Positions 8,481-17,322 are shown, counted from the stretch's first letter. The stretch: DNA of 36,136 nucleotides from Natrinema thermotolerans DSM 11552 (GCA_000337115.1 AOIR01000032.1:72088-108223); one strand, 5' to 3'. The notes: a model not told the origin generated them from the letters alone. A program made the numbers and translations.

Positions 8481-8996
8481 ATGTTCGAGCGCGTGCGTGA
8501 GGACGTCCGGGCGATGGCCGAGCGCGACCCCGCCGCGAAGGGGCGACTCGAGGTCCTGTTGTGTTACTCGGGGCTGCACGCGGTCTGGGGGTATCGGCTC
8601 GCCCACCGTTGCTGGAACCGCGGCGGCGGGTTCCGGTTGCTCGCCCGACTGCTCTCCCACCTGGTGCGCTGGCTGACCGGCGTCGAGATCCATCCGGCCG
8701 CCGAACTCGGCCGCCGGGTGACGATCGACCACGGGATGGGCGTCGTCGTCGGAGAGACGGCCGAAATCGGCGACGACGTTCACATGTATCACGGCGTCAC
8801 GCTCGGCGGCGACACGAACGAACCGGTCAAGCGCCACCCGACCGTCGAGGACGGCGCGCAACTGGGCGCGAACGCGACGCTGTTGGGCGACATCACGATC
8901 GGCGAGGACGCGGCCGTCGGCGCCGGCTCGGTCGTCACGAGCGACGTGCCGGCAGGGGCGACCGTCGTCGGGGTTCCCGCAGAGCGGGTCGACTGA
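8481..8996 (+). CDS. cysE: Serine O-acetyltransferase
   Basis: This protein makes O-acetylserine from serine and acetyl-CoA (EC 2.3.1.30), the entry to cysteine synthesis. Residues 1-60 form the helical N-domain (short archaeal/plant-like form), with [19 protein letters not shown]. The left-handed beta-helix follows ([41 protein letters not shown]), with the catalytic Asp-His pair in DHG and YHGVTLGG. It ends in the usual [13 protein letters not shown]. The length is 171 residues, as in archaeal short forms. A longer ORF-like leader (8354-8480) is discussed under rejected items. The cysteine synthase partner is not in this window. Confidence 0.9.
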   Translation: MFERVREDVRAMAERDPAAKGRLEVLLCYSGLHAVWGYRLAHRCWNRGGGFRLLARLLSHLVRWLTGVEIHPAAELGRRVTIDHGMGVVVGETAEIGDDVHMYHGVTLGGDTNEPVKRHPTVEDGAQLGANATLLGDITIGEDAAVGAGSVVTSDVPAGATVVGVPAERVD

Positions 8997-9143
8997 GGGC
9001 TCGAGGACGGCGCTTCTGGTACGGAGTTCGATTTTACGTTATAGGGCCGTCCGGTTCGAGACAGGCGGTCCCGCTCTGTCGGCACCCACGACTGTATCTT
9101 GCCGTTCGAATGCAGTAAATATCCCTACCAGTGATGTTAGTAA

Positions 9144-9151
9144 CTATTATA
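9144..9151 (+). promoter_or_regulatory. TATA-like box of the toxin-like gene
   Basis: CTATTATA lies 24-31 bases before the ATG at 9175, consistent with a leaderless archaeal transcript. The surrounding 9110-9174 stretch is AT-rich against a GC-rich background. Confidence 0.5.
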
Positions 9152-9174
9152 CGTGGTCTTTAGAATTCTCAGCT

Positions 9175-12100
9175 ATGGGGGGTCAGACCAAGCGTGCGGC
9201 AGCGGTAGTATTTTCGCTACTTATTGCGACATCAATGGTCGTAACGCCCGTGCTGGCGAACGGGGGAAGTACAGGCTCAACAGCGACTCGATCGGAGTTC
9301 GTCGACGGAACGGATCCGTTCGACCGAGTAGGTCCGAACGGGCCGCCGAATCAGACGAAATCGAAAAGAGGTCCACCGGACCACGCTGGCCCGGGCAATA
9401 GCCCACCGGACGGGGCGGACGGCAACGGCACTAACCGACCGGTGGTCAATGAGAACTTCACTGCGAACACGTCGACGGGCGCGCTCCTCAGAGCGGCGTC
9501 TCACCTGTACCGACTCGAACCGGACAGCCAAGCCGAAGCGGATGCCGTCAACGACACGCTCGTGTCGATCAACGCCTCGCTATCGGAGTCCCGATCGTTT
9601 CGTCGAGCCGACTCCGAGGCGTCGTTCGAGCATCTGAAAGACGCACAGAAAGACCTCAAAACGGTCGCGAAGGAAACGGACAACGAGACGGCGGTCGAAA
9701 ACGCGAGTCGCCTCCTCTACGAGGCGAGCGCACTCAATTCGAAACGCGCGATCTATCACGCCGAGTTGTCGTTCGATCGATACGGCGACGCGTTTCCGAA
9801 CCACGGACAGGAGCGCAAAACGGATCAGGCGATTATCAACGCCAGAGCGGCGTTCGAACGAGGTGACAGCGCGGTTCCCCCGGGAACACCGCGGCGCGGA
9901 CCGCCGGGAGATTCGCTCGAGCAGACGATTCAGTCGCACGCGAACGGCATTACGCACCACAGAACGGCGTGGCGACACGCCGAGCGAGCGCTCGAAACGA
10001 TCGCGAAACACACCGAGCCTCGGTTAACGCTACGGCAGGGACACGCCTTCGAGGAGAACGAATCGATCCACGTTCGTCTCGAGGCCGTAGTCACCGACGC
10101 TCGCGCCCACGCCTTCGACGAAGCGAACGTCACACTCGAGAACGGGACCACGGAGCCGATCGAGTTCGGATCGCAAGCGACGATATCGAGAACCACTGGC
10201 AGTACGGAACTCGATCTCGGTCCTCGTCCGGAGAACCAGACGGTCACGGTTACTGTAACGTCGAGCGACAATCCGGGTCGAAGCGTCGAAGAGACGCTCG
10301 AAATTCGGATCGAGGAGCGAGACATACACTGGGATCTGCCCGCTCCCGACGAGTACGCTCGAGCCTCGGTGACCGATTCGGAGTCCAACGTTACCGTCGA
10401 TGTCGAAGGAGACGGCGTTCACAAGAGCCTGATTTCGGTCGCGAACCGATCGACCGAGACCGGGAGTCAGTACCGCGCCGGTCCGATGGTTCGGATCGTT
10501 AACGAGACGTCGTTCGACCAAGCCGAAGTACGGGTCCCGATCAACGAGACGGTGTTAGAGAACACTGACGGGAACCTGACCATTTACAAATGGGATCCGA
10601 GTTCGGACGAGCGGTGGCACGCGGTCGAAACCGATATCGATCCCGACAATCTGACTGCGACGACGACCGTTTCCGAGTTCTCGTACTTCACGGTCGCCGA
10701 AGCCGGGGCCAGCCAGTCCTATCAGGACAGAGCGTCGCCCGGGTGGCCGCAGTTGGACGACTTCCAATCCGTAGACGGCTGGGATCGGACCGGTTCCGTG
10801 TCGGTGGTCAACGGGACGGCAGTCCTCGAAAGCCAGGCCGAAGACGACGAGAACGACGGTGGCAGCGGTGGCGGCATCGGTGGCGGCGGTGACGACGGCA
10901 GTGACGACGAGGACGGAGCCGACGACGGAAACGAGGTGACCGATCCGCCGGAACTCTGTTTGCCGATTGTCGGCTGTGTGGAACTTCCCCCATTACCATT
11001 GGGAGGGTTAGGAAGCGCCGCCATAGAGCAGTCGTCGCACGACATCGCGACGCAGTCTCCCGAGGAACACGCGCGACTCACGCGAACTGCCGAGATTCCG
11101 GCGGGAGCGGAGCGCGTCTGGTTCGAAACGCGTGTCAAGAGTTCCGCCACGGACGGAAACGCGACGATCATCGTTGAGGGAGAATCCGACTCGAAGCTCG
11201 TCCACCTGAATCTTGTCCAGTCAGACGATTGGATCACTGAAGAGGCCGACCTCTCCGAGTTCGAGGGCGAAGAAGTGACGGTTCGGATCGAAACTCAGGG
11301 GACCGCCGAACTCAGGGTCGACTACGTCGGCATTCTGGTCGATTCGACCGGGAGCGGCTTCCCGGACGAGGTCGAGCGGTTGGACCTGCGGATGCCAGTC
11401 GGCGAGGACGGCGTCCGTAACACCCCGCTGAACTTGGACCCGAACCGGGCTGATACGAGCGGCAACGGCCTTCGTGACAGCGAAATCGTCGATATCGAAT
11501 GGGGATACGATGCGGCCGGTTCCAACGGTCAGTGGCAGCTCGAGGGCGAGGCCGTCGACGCCGAGGCCCACCCTGCACGGATCGATACGACTGGTGACGG
11601 ACTGACGGACGCTGAACAACTCGAAGGCTGGGAAATAACGTACACGTCTTCCCGTGAAGATTCGCTCGAACTACTTTCCAAACTGCAAGACGCGGATAGT
11701 ATCGATGAGCTAGAGGCCTCGGAAAGTGATTTCCTCGAGACCGAAACCGCATCTCCCGATCCGCTTAGCAATTACACTGACATCGACGGGGTATCGGACG
11801 CCAAAGAAAGACGACTAGGGACGGATCCCGAATCACGTGATACGACCGGTGACGGGATTCCTGACTGGGCGTACCGAGGCGGCGAGTACGATCCGACGCT
11901 GTTCGACGTTAGTTCTCCGGAAATCATAATCGAAGACGCTGACTTCAACGATCCGAACGTGGACGTATCCGGGTTGGATCTCCGTGATTGGGAGGCACGA
12001 GTAGCCGGAAGTTACGAGGTCGAATTCACCGTGGACGGCCTGGCTGATCCCGAAGAAGCACGGGTCATTTACAACGGTGACGTCGAAGAGACGGTTCCCC

Positions 12101-13572
12101 TAGGAAATAGACGAAGGAGCGGGGATGTCAAGTTCGATATCGGGACGGTCGATACGTTCACCGACGCCTTCACTGGGTCGCTAGTGACGGTCGAGGCCGA
12201 GGATGAACACGAAGTTATCAACGGAGTCGGCAGTACCGAAGTGCCTGCCGTCGAAGTAAACGGTGTCTGGGCTGCAGCCTCGGAAGAAATTCGCGCTCAG
12301 GGCGTCTCTGACGCTAGGATAGAGCGAAATTTGGGGACGCTACAGGGGGTCACATACGGTGCCGGTGAATCGGCCGAATCCGTCCAAGCCCTGTACGAAA
12401 GTCCGGTCGAGAGTATCGCTGCCTTGCGAGAGATTCCTGCCGCCATCGTCAATTTGGACGAGGTTATTGCGGCGATGCCAGAGTCGATCGAAAAGGAACA
12501 GCGTGATAACAACCCACACGATCCAGGAGATCGTTACTACGAGTCATATCGCCAAGGCTGGTACGAGGGCTACATCGCTTGGTTCGTCATCGAAAGCGCG
12601 ATTCCGGTCGGAAAAGCCGGGTCTGCAGTCAAGAGTTCCAAACGGATCCAGAAGACCGTTGATCGACTCAGCGGGCCACGCATTCGCCAAGCGGCCCGGA
12701 TGGCTGGCCGAGTAGACCACGCCACGAAAGCGCCAATTCGATACGGGAAACTGCAGTTCTCGCGTGGGCTCTCTACAGGAATCGGCGTCACTAAGAAAAC
12801 CGGTGAGCGGATACTCAGTCCGGTACCGACGGTCGGGAAGCAGTATCAGGTGTCGAAACTGCTCAGCCGACACGATATCGATGGGGGAAAACTGAACCGC
12901 TACTCACCCGATGAGCAACGGAAAGTCGGGGAATTCACCAACAGGTACGGTGACGAGGGAGCAGAAATCGCCTCAGAAGGTGGTCCGGTTTTCCAACAAA
13001 TCGCCGCAAGTGATACGCTCGACGCTGCGACAACGGACCGGATAGTACGTGCATACGATCAGCGTATAATTGACGAAGACGACATCCAACGGATTGCGCG
13101 TGGTCTTGACGAGGGTGATATCGATCAGGAGGCTATTCATCGTGCGCTCGGGCAGGCAACCAATCTCGACCAAAACGGTCACGCCATAGAGCGTCTTCGG
13201 GCAGCCGATGAGGTGAATGCAGAGTATCCTTCTAATTACGACGACCCGTATGCCTCCGGAACAATAGCTGTTGAATATGTGACTGAAACGGAAGAGAAGT
13301 TCGTAAGGGTTCACAGAGAGAGTAATCAAGTGCGATCGTGGACCATGCGGAGGCATCAGATAGAAGGACTAGAACCTGTCGAAATACAAGAAAAATTCTC
13401 GTTACCTGAGGAACCAGTCTACGTGTCTGACGTAGGCGTTCCAGCAGGTACCAGAATGCGGACTGGTGTTGTTGAATCCAACTTCGGCGGACAGCGCGGA
13501 GCGACCCAGTTCGAACTGCGCGAGAAAATCTCCTCGGAGAATTTCGATAATCAACGTGAAATTCAGCCATGA
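9175..13572 (+). CDS. Large secreted modular protein with a polymorphic-toxin-like C-terminus
   Basis: The protein is 1465 residues long. A Sec signal peptide (about 1-30, cleavage near VLANG) precedes a helical region (about 80-290), a beta-rich region (about 295-500) and an Asp/Glu/Gly linker (about 556-590). A short CLPIVGCVELPPLPLGG segment follows, then a jelly-roll-like part. DxTGxG Ca-binding motifs lie near residues 723, 760, 804 and 889 (thrombospondin-3 type). From about 1120 an amphipathic GYIAWFVIESAIPVGKAGSAVK segment resembles pre-toxin regions. The last ~110 residues (about 1355-1465) resemble bacterial RHS/hemagglutinin toxin tips: RSWTMRRHQIEGLEPVEIQ, VPAGTRMRTG (from 1422) and FGGQRGATQFEL (from 1437). 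A TNT/ADP-ribosyl-type NAD-consuming activity is possible but unproven. The stop overlaps an immunity-like gene. The 3' half is visibly more AT-rich than its neighbours, which suggests transfer. Confidence 0.75.
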   Translation: MGGQTKRAAAVVFSLLIATSMVVTPVLANGGSTGSTATRSEFVDGTDPFDRVGPNGPPNQTKSKRGPPDHAGPGNSPPDGADGNGTNRPVVNENFTANTSTGALLRAASHLYRLEPDSQAEADAVNDTLVSINASLSESRSFRRADSEASFEHLKDAQKDLKTVAKETDNETAVENASRLLYEASALNSKRAIYHAELSFDRYGDAFPNHGQERKTDQAIINARAAFERGDSAVPPGTPRRGPPGDSLEQTIQSHANGITHHRTAWRHAERALETIAKHTEPRLTLRQGHAFEENESIHVRLEAVVTDARAHAFDEANVTLENGTTEPIEFGSQATISRTTGSTELDLGPRPENQTVTVTVTSSDNPGRSVEETLEIRIEERDIHWDLPAPDEYARASVTDSESNVTVDVEGDGVHKSLISVANRSTETGSQYRAGPMVRIVNETSFDQAEVRVPINETVLENTDGNLTIYKWDPSSDERWHAVETDIDPDNLTATTTVSEFSYFTVAEAGASQSYQDRASPGWPQLDDFQSVDGWDRTGSVSVVNGTAVLESQAEDDENDGGSGGGIGGGGDDGSDDEDGADDGNEVTDPPELCLPIVGCVELPPLPLGGLGSAAIEQSSHDIATQSPEEHARLTRTAEIPAGAERVWFETRVKSSATDGNATIIVEGESDSKLVHLNLVQSDDWITEEADLSEFEGEEVTVRIETQGTAELRVDYVGILVDSTGSGFPDEVERLDLRMPVGEDGVRNTPLNLDPNRADTSGNGLRDSEIVDIEWGYDAAGSNGQWQLEGEAVDAEAHPARIDTTGDGLTDAEQLEGWEITYTSSREDSLELLSKLQDADSIDELEASESDFLETETASPDPLSNYTDIDGVSDAKERRLGTDPESRDTTGDGIPDWAYRGGEYDPTLFDVSSPEIIIEDADFNDPNVDVSGLDLRDWEARVAGSYEVEFTVDGLADPEEARVIYNGDVEETVPLGNRRRSGDVKFDIGTVDTFTDAFTGSLVTVEAEDEHEVINGVGSTEVPAVEVNGVWAAASEEIRAQGVSDARIERNLGTLQGVTYGAGESAESVQALYESPVESIAALREIPAAIVNLDEVIAAMPESIEKEQRDNNPHDPGDRYYESYRQGWYEGYIAWFVIESAIPVGKAGSAVKSSKRIQKTVDRLSGPRIRQAARMAGRVDHATKAPIRYGKLQFSRGLSTGIGVTKKTGERILSPVPTVGKQYQVSKLLSRHDIDGGKLNRYSPDEQRKVGEFTNRYGDEGAEIASEGGPVFQQIAASDTLDAATTDRIVRAYDQRIIDEDDIQRIARGLDEGDIDQEAIHRALGQATNLDQNGHAIERLRAADEVNAEYPSNYDDPYASGTIAVEYVTETEEKFVRVHRESNQVRSWTMRRHQIEGLEPVEIQEKFSLPEEPVYVSDVGVPAGTRMRTGVVESNFGGQRGATQFELREKISSENFDNQREIQP

Positions 13573-13907
13573 GTATTGTAACTACAAACGGACGTGAGCT
13601 AACGATCGATGGAAAAACTATCGAACTCCCAAATCAGATCGAAACGGTCTTGGAAATCAATGGTCTGGCGGTAGTCCTATTAGATACCACTGGGCGTTCC
13701 CCGGCTCGAGATAACGTCTGGGCGTTCGATATGGACGGGAGTCTCGTATGGAAAGCTGAACCAGTATTCGAACCATCGAACGACGCCAATACGTACGTGC
13801 AAATTCGACGAGAGGGGAGTGATCTCTGGGCGAGTGATTGGAAGGGGATGGAGTACAAGCTCGATCTCCAAAACGGCAAGCAGATCGAGGAGAAATTCAG
13901 GAAATAA
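13569..13907 (+). CDS. Candidate immunity protein, intact unit
   Basis: This 112-residue cytosolic beta-rich protein has two blade-like motifs: NVWAFDMDGSLVWKAEP and LWASDWKGMEYKLDLQNGKQI. Its ATG overlaps the toxin TGA (ATGA), so it is translationally coupled. This is the arrangement expected for a protein that neutralises the toxin made from the same message. The same layout recurs in the two broken units downstream: Thr/Ile-rich start, FDxDG turn, L-W/C-x then YxxDxxxGxxL. Small proteins with the DG(Y/M)EYxxDxxTGE ending are common beside bacterial polymorphic toxins, by my recollection of the family. Function is inferred from position and pattern. Base composition is AT-rich, like the 3' end of the toxin gene. 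Confidence 0.7.
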   Translation: MSIVTTNGRELTIDGKTIELPNQIETVLEINGLAVVLLDTTGRSPARDNVWAFDMDGSLVWKAEPVFEPSNDANTYVQIRREGSDLWASDWKGMEYKLDLQNGKQIEEKFRK

Positions 13908-14006
13908 TCGAATGGTACTCGTCATACAAGGTGTATCGTTCTCTTGGAGTTCTCAGACTGTCTCACAGATTTCTCTGCGGGCAAGCTACTGGCTCGGGGG
14001 ACACCG

Positions 14007-14423
14007 ATGATCCTGCAAATCAACACGGGACACTCCGAGATCGTGATCAACAACCGAACGATTTCCCTCTCTCACGGAGCGCAAAGCTGTACGGTCGTCG
14101 ATAATACAGCGATCGCGTTGCGTACCGGCTGGTGCCATCCCGACATCGAGTTTTGGGAAGACCTCGGGGTCGATATGAGTCATAAAACTGGCGGCGCTGA
14201 CTTCGAGTTAGAGAACAAATATCGGAACGTAGTTGGCTTCGATGGCGATGCAAACCCACAATGGATACTCCCTGAAGCACCACACGAACCGCCTGAGGAC
14301 GAGGAGCCCTATTACATGAGCCTTTGGCAGACCGACGGGTCCCTCTGAGTCCAGAACAAGAACCAGCACGCCTACCGCGTTGACCCGGACTCCGGTGAAC
14401 TACTCGAGAGCGTCTCGGCGAAC
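14007..14423 (+). pseudogene. Broken immunity-like paralogue (unit 2), in-frame TGA at 14346
   Basis: The ATG at 14007 follows a GGGGG run. The protein starts MILQINTGHSEIVINNRTIS, which lines up with the start of the intact unit upstream. It has the FDGDANPQW turn and then reads TDGSL-stop-VQNKNQHAYRVDPDSGELLES in one frame. The TGA at 14346-14348 sits exactly where unit 1 has Trp (DLWAS) and unit 3 has Cys (NLCGY). A TGG-to-TGA change is therefore the simplest explanation. As it stands, a 113-residue truncated product would lose the last strand pair. The reading frame then runs without a further stop into unit 3. The 99 bases between unit 1 and this start hold no gene. Confidence 0.7.
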
Positions 14424-14751
14424 GTCCTCTACCTCGGCAGCGAGAAGATCGAATTCGACGGCGGCTGGGTCGGGAAGGTTCTCCCCCATCGACGACGATC
14501 TCGTCGCCGTCATGCTCGAGACCTCGAGCCACCCGGATTCGGACGGGCGGAATCCCTACGTGTTCGATCGCGACGGGACAGAACGCTGGTGGGTCGGTGA
14601 CCACCCCCACAGTGATGCGCCAGCGTCGGCACCGCCGTTTACCGACATCTGGCTCGACAACGGCAACCTCTGTGGCTACGCGACCGACGGCTACGAGTAT
14701 CGGTTCGACCCGGAAACGGGAGAGTTACTCGACACGATCTGGCGGAAGTGA
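14424..14751 (+). pseudogene. Broken immunity-like paralogue (unit 3), frameshift in a C-run at 14483-14487
   Basis: The first part (LYLGSEKIEFDGGWVGKVL) is in the frame of unit 2. The rest (PIDDDLVAVMLE ... YVFDRDGTERWW ... DIWLDNGNLCGYATDGYEYRFDPETGELLD) is one frame over. Removing one C from the five-C run restores a single reading frame through KVLPIDDDL. No start codon or stop separates it from unit 2, so either a junction deletion fused the two or a tandem two-unit gene existed. If translated at all, it could begin at ATG 14512 and give a fragment. A homopolymer sequencing error is possible for this lesion, but it would not explain the TGA in unit 2. Confidence 0.65.
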
Positions 14752-14823
14752 CACGAGCCGACGAGCCGTCGGAACTCGAAACCACGCCAGAGAGCGGACA
14801 GAAATGGCCTCAGCGGCCGTGTC

Positions 14824-16218
14824 TCAAACCAGCGGTTCGACCAGTTCCCGACCCGCCTCGAGCAACGCCCCCACCCGCGCCTCGTCTTCGGCCTCGGCGT
14901 AGATCCGCAGCACGGGCTCGGTCCCGCTGGGACGCACCAGCAGCCACGAGCCGTCGGCCAGCAGCAGTTTGAACCCGTCGGCGGTGTTGACGTCCTCGAC
15001 GGCGGTCCCGGCCACTGTCTCGGGGATTTCGTCCTCGAGTTCGGAGACCACCCGCGCCTTCTCGTCGTCGGGACAGTCGACGCTGGTCTTGTCCTGAACG
15101 ACTGTTCCGTGTTCCTCGAGCAGGCGATCCACCCGGTCGTCGATCGGCTCCGCGGCGTGCATCACGGCCGCGAGCAGGGCCATGAGGACGCCGTCCTTCT
15201 CGCGGACGTGGCCCCGGACGGTGAACCCGCCCGACTCCTCGCCGCCGACGAGGGCGTCGTGTTCGCCGATCGCCTGCGCGACCCACTTGAAGCCGACCGG
15301 GACCTCGTGAACCGACTCCCCGTGAGCCTCGGCGACCCGGTCGATCAGGTAGGTCGTGGAGACGGTCCGGACCGCCGGCCCCGAGTCCGTCTCGAGCAGG
15401 TAGTCGTAGAGCGCGGCGAAAAAGAGGTTCTCGTCGAGATAGCCCCGCTCGGGCGTGACGACGGCGAGGCGGTCGGCGTCGCCGTCGTTGGCGATCCCCA
15501 GCTCGGGCGCGGTGTCGTCGGCGGTGACGAGGGCGATCAGCGTCTCGAGGTTCTCGGCGGCCGGTTCCGGCGCGCCGCCGCCGAACTCGGGGTCGGGCTC
15601 GCAGCGCAGACACTCCAGGGACGCGCCGGCCCGCTCGAGCAGGGCGTCGGTGGTCCCGCGGCCGCTGCCGTGCATGGCGTCGTAGGCGACGGTGCGGTCG
15701 GCGAGGTCGACGTCGCCGGCCATCGATTCGACCAGCTCGAGGGCGGCGTCGGCGTGTGGCCCTGCGAAGTCGACCTCGGTGACGGCCCCGTGGTCGGCCT
15801 CGGGGAGCGGATCTGGCTCGGCGAGCCGGTCGGCGATGGCGTCGGTAACGTCGGGGAGGGCCGGCGCGCCGTCGCCGGGGATGAACTTGACGCCGTTGTA
15901 CTCCGGCGGGTTGTGCGAGGCGGTGATCACCAGCCCGCCGGCGAGGTCACGGTCGGCGATGGCGTAGGCGACGAGCGGCGTCGGTCGGTCCCGATCGGCG
16001 AGCAGGACGTCGAACCCGTTGGCACACAGCACCCGTGCCAGTTCCTCCGCGAACCCCCGCGAACCCTCGCGGGCGTCGTACCCTACTGCGACCGGCCCCT
16101 CAAGGCCCTCGTCGGTGAGATACGTCGCGACCGCTTGCCCCACCATCCGAACGCGGGGCGACGTGAACTCCTCGAGCGTCGCCCGCCAGCCGTCGGTACC
16201 GAAGCTGATCGACTCCAT
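14824..16218 (-). CDS. Phosphohexomutase (phosphoglucomutase/phosphomannomutase family)
   Basis: This 464-residue alpha-D-phosphohexomutase interconverts 1- and 6-phosphosugars by way of a phosphoserine. It has ISFGTDGWRA at the start, the catalytic TASHNPP loop (Ser101), the Mg loop DGDADR (Asp245, 247, 249), the sugar loop GEESGG (about 326-331) and the phosphate loop RPSGTEP (about 429). All four signatures are intact. The exact sugar (glucose, mannose or glucosamine) cannot be told from the motifs. A haloarchaeal role in S-layer glycan or nucleotide-sugar supply is likely by inference. It is transcribed towards the toxin/immunity locus, with 72 bases between them. Confidence 0.92.
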   Translation of the reverse strand: MESISFGTDGWRATLEEFTSPRVRMVGQAVATYLTDEGLEGPVAVGYDAREGSRGFAEELARVLCANGFDVLLADRDRPTPLVAYAIADRDLAGGLVITASHNPPEYNGVKFIPGDGAPALPDVTDAIADRLAEPDPLPEADHGAVTEVDFAGPHADAALELVESMAGDVDLADRTVAYDAMHGSGRGTTDALLERAGASLECLRCEPDPEFGGGAPEPAAENLETLIALVTADDTAPELGIANDGDADRLAVVTPERGYLDENLFFAALYDYLLETDSGPAVRTVSTTYLIDRVAEAHGESVHEVPVGFKWVAQAIGEHDALVGGEESGGFTVRGHVREKDGVLMALLAAVMHAAEPIDDRVDRLLEEHGTVVQDKTSVDCPDDEKARVVSELEDEIPETVAGTAVEDVNTADGFKLLLADGSWLLVRPSGTEPVLRIYAEAEDEARVGALLEAGRELVEPLV

Positions 16219-16243
16219 GCACCGGTGGTCGAGGGCCGGCGCG

Positions 16244-16249
16244 AAAAAA
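16244..16249 (-). promoter_or_regulatory. T-run: TATA-like box of the phosphohexomutase or terminator of the upstream gene
   Basis: On the minus strand TTTTTT lies 26-31 bases before the ATG at 16218. That is the right place for a TATA-type element. It also lies 32-37 bases after the stop of the upstream gene (16281), so it could end that transcript. The sequence does not decide between the two. Confidence 0.4.
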
Positions 16250-16280
16250 GCGACGGGACGACGGGGCCGGTCGGAAGCGA

Positions 16281-17234
16281 TCAGGCGTCGACGTCCGCGA
16301 GTCGCTGCTCGAAGAGCCGCTCGCCGGTATCCTCGCAGGTGACTGCGATCACTTCGTGGGAGCTACAGCAGGACTCGACGACCTCCTCGCCCATCCGGAC
16401 GTCGCCGCCGGAGGGACAGGTCTCGAGGAACATCCGGAGTCCGTTGAGGACCTCGCCTTTCGTCTCGGGCGCATAGGCGTCCCAGTCGTCGGTCCACGAC
16501 GCGAGCGCGCGGCTGGCGGCAACGTCGGCGAGCAGGGCGGCGTGGGAAGGCCAGCGGCCGGCCGCGCCGGTCTGCGAGAGCAGTCGGTATGCCTCCCCGT
16601 GTTCGCTGAGTTCGAACCGCTCGGGGTCGGCGTCGAACCCGAAGGCGTCGACGGCCGCCTCGACGTCGACCCCCGACTCAGCGAGCGGGTCGATCTCGCC
16701 GAACCAGACGGCTTCGAACTCGTCGGTGAGACAGAGATCGTCGCGATCCTCGCAGGGCTCGAGGACGTCGTTCTCGAGGAAGAACGTCTCGAGATCGGCG
16801 ACAGGATCGGCGTCGGCTCCGGCAGCGGCGGTCCCGTCGCCGTCGGCGGCTGACGTCGTGTCGTCGGTCGCGACGGCCGCGTCCTCGTCGAACGTGACCG
16901 CGTCGGCCGCCGTCGAATCGCGGTCGGTTTCGGTCGTCGGGCTGCCGCCGAGGCCGCTCGCGACCGTGGGCTCGGGATCCTTGCCGAACCAGCGCAGTAC
17001 TGCAGGCGGGAGGTACCGCTTGGTCAGCGTCGGCGTCCCGGGGACGAGATACCCCCGGAGGTAGATCAGCGCGATCGAAACGCCGACGGCGACCAGTCCG
17101 CCGAGACGGGACTTGCGGGCGACGATCGAGCCGAGTATCGCCGCGATAACCAGGTTCAGGACTGTACAGGGCTCACACCGGTTGTCACCGGTGTACTCCG
17201 GTTGTCTGAGTTCGTCGACGACGTCGATTTGCAT
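16281..17234 (-). CDS. Membrane-anchored protein with paired cysteines, unknown function
   Basis: This 317-residue protein begins MQIDVVDELRQPEYTGDNRCEPCTV. A CxxC pair lies just before two hydrophobic segments (LVIAAILGSIVA, LGGLVAVGVSIALIYLRGYLV). An acidic, low-complexity Thr/Ala/Asp linker (about 95-150) leads to a soluble C-terminal domain. That domain has several cysteines (EPCEDRDDLCL, ETCPSGG, ESCCSSHEVIAVTCEDTG), which could bind metal or form disulfides. The late segment resembles conserved haloarchaeal proteins of unknown function. A TATA-like AATAGATAT lies about 30 bases before the start. Confidence 0.6.
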   Translation of the reverse strand: MQIDVVDELRQPEYTGDNRCEPCTVLNLVIAAILGSIVARKSRLGGLVAVGVSIALIYLRGYLVPGTPTLTKRYLPPAVLRWFGKDPEPTVASGLGGSPTTETDRDSTAADAVTFDEDAAVATDDTTSAADGDGTAAAGADADPVADLETFFLENDVLEPCEDRDDLCLTDEFEAVWFGEIDPLAESGVDVEAAVDAFGFDADPERFELSEHGEAYRLLSQTGAAGRWPSHAALLADVAASRALASWTDDWDAYAPETKGEVLNGLRMFLETCPSGGDVRMGEEVVESCCSSHEVIAVTCEDTGERLFEQRLADVDA

Positions 17235-17322
17235 CTCGAGAGAACTGTCATTCCCGATGGATATCTATTTTTCGGCGTGTGTCAGAAGGAAATGACCGGC
17301 GAGACATTCGTCGTGACCGGCG

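Noticed and set aside
8354-8500. Arg-rich 48-codon open frame before cysE, starting after a TTTTACA stretch
   Set aside because: It overlaps the cysE start, is dominated by Arg and Ala with no domain pattern, and reads as GC-rich shadow sequence. The TTTTACA may simply be a cysE promoter with a leader.
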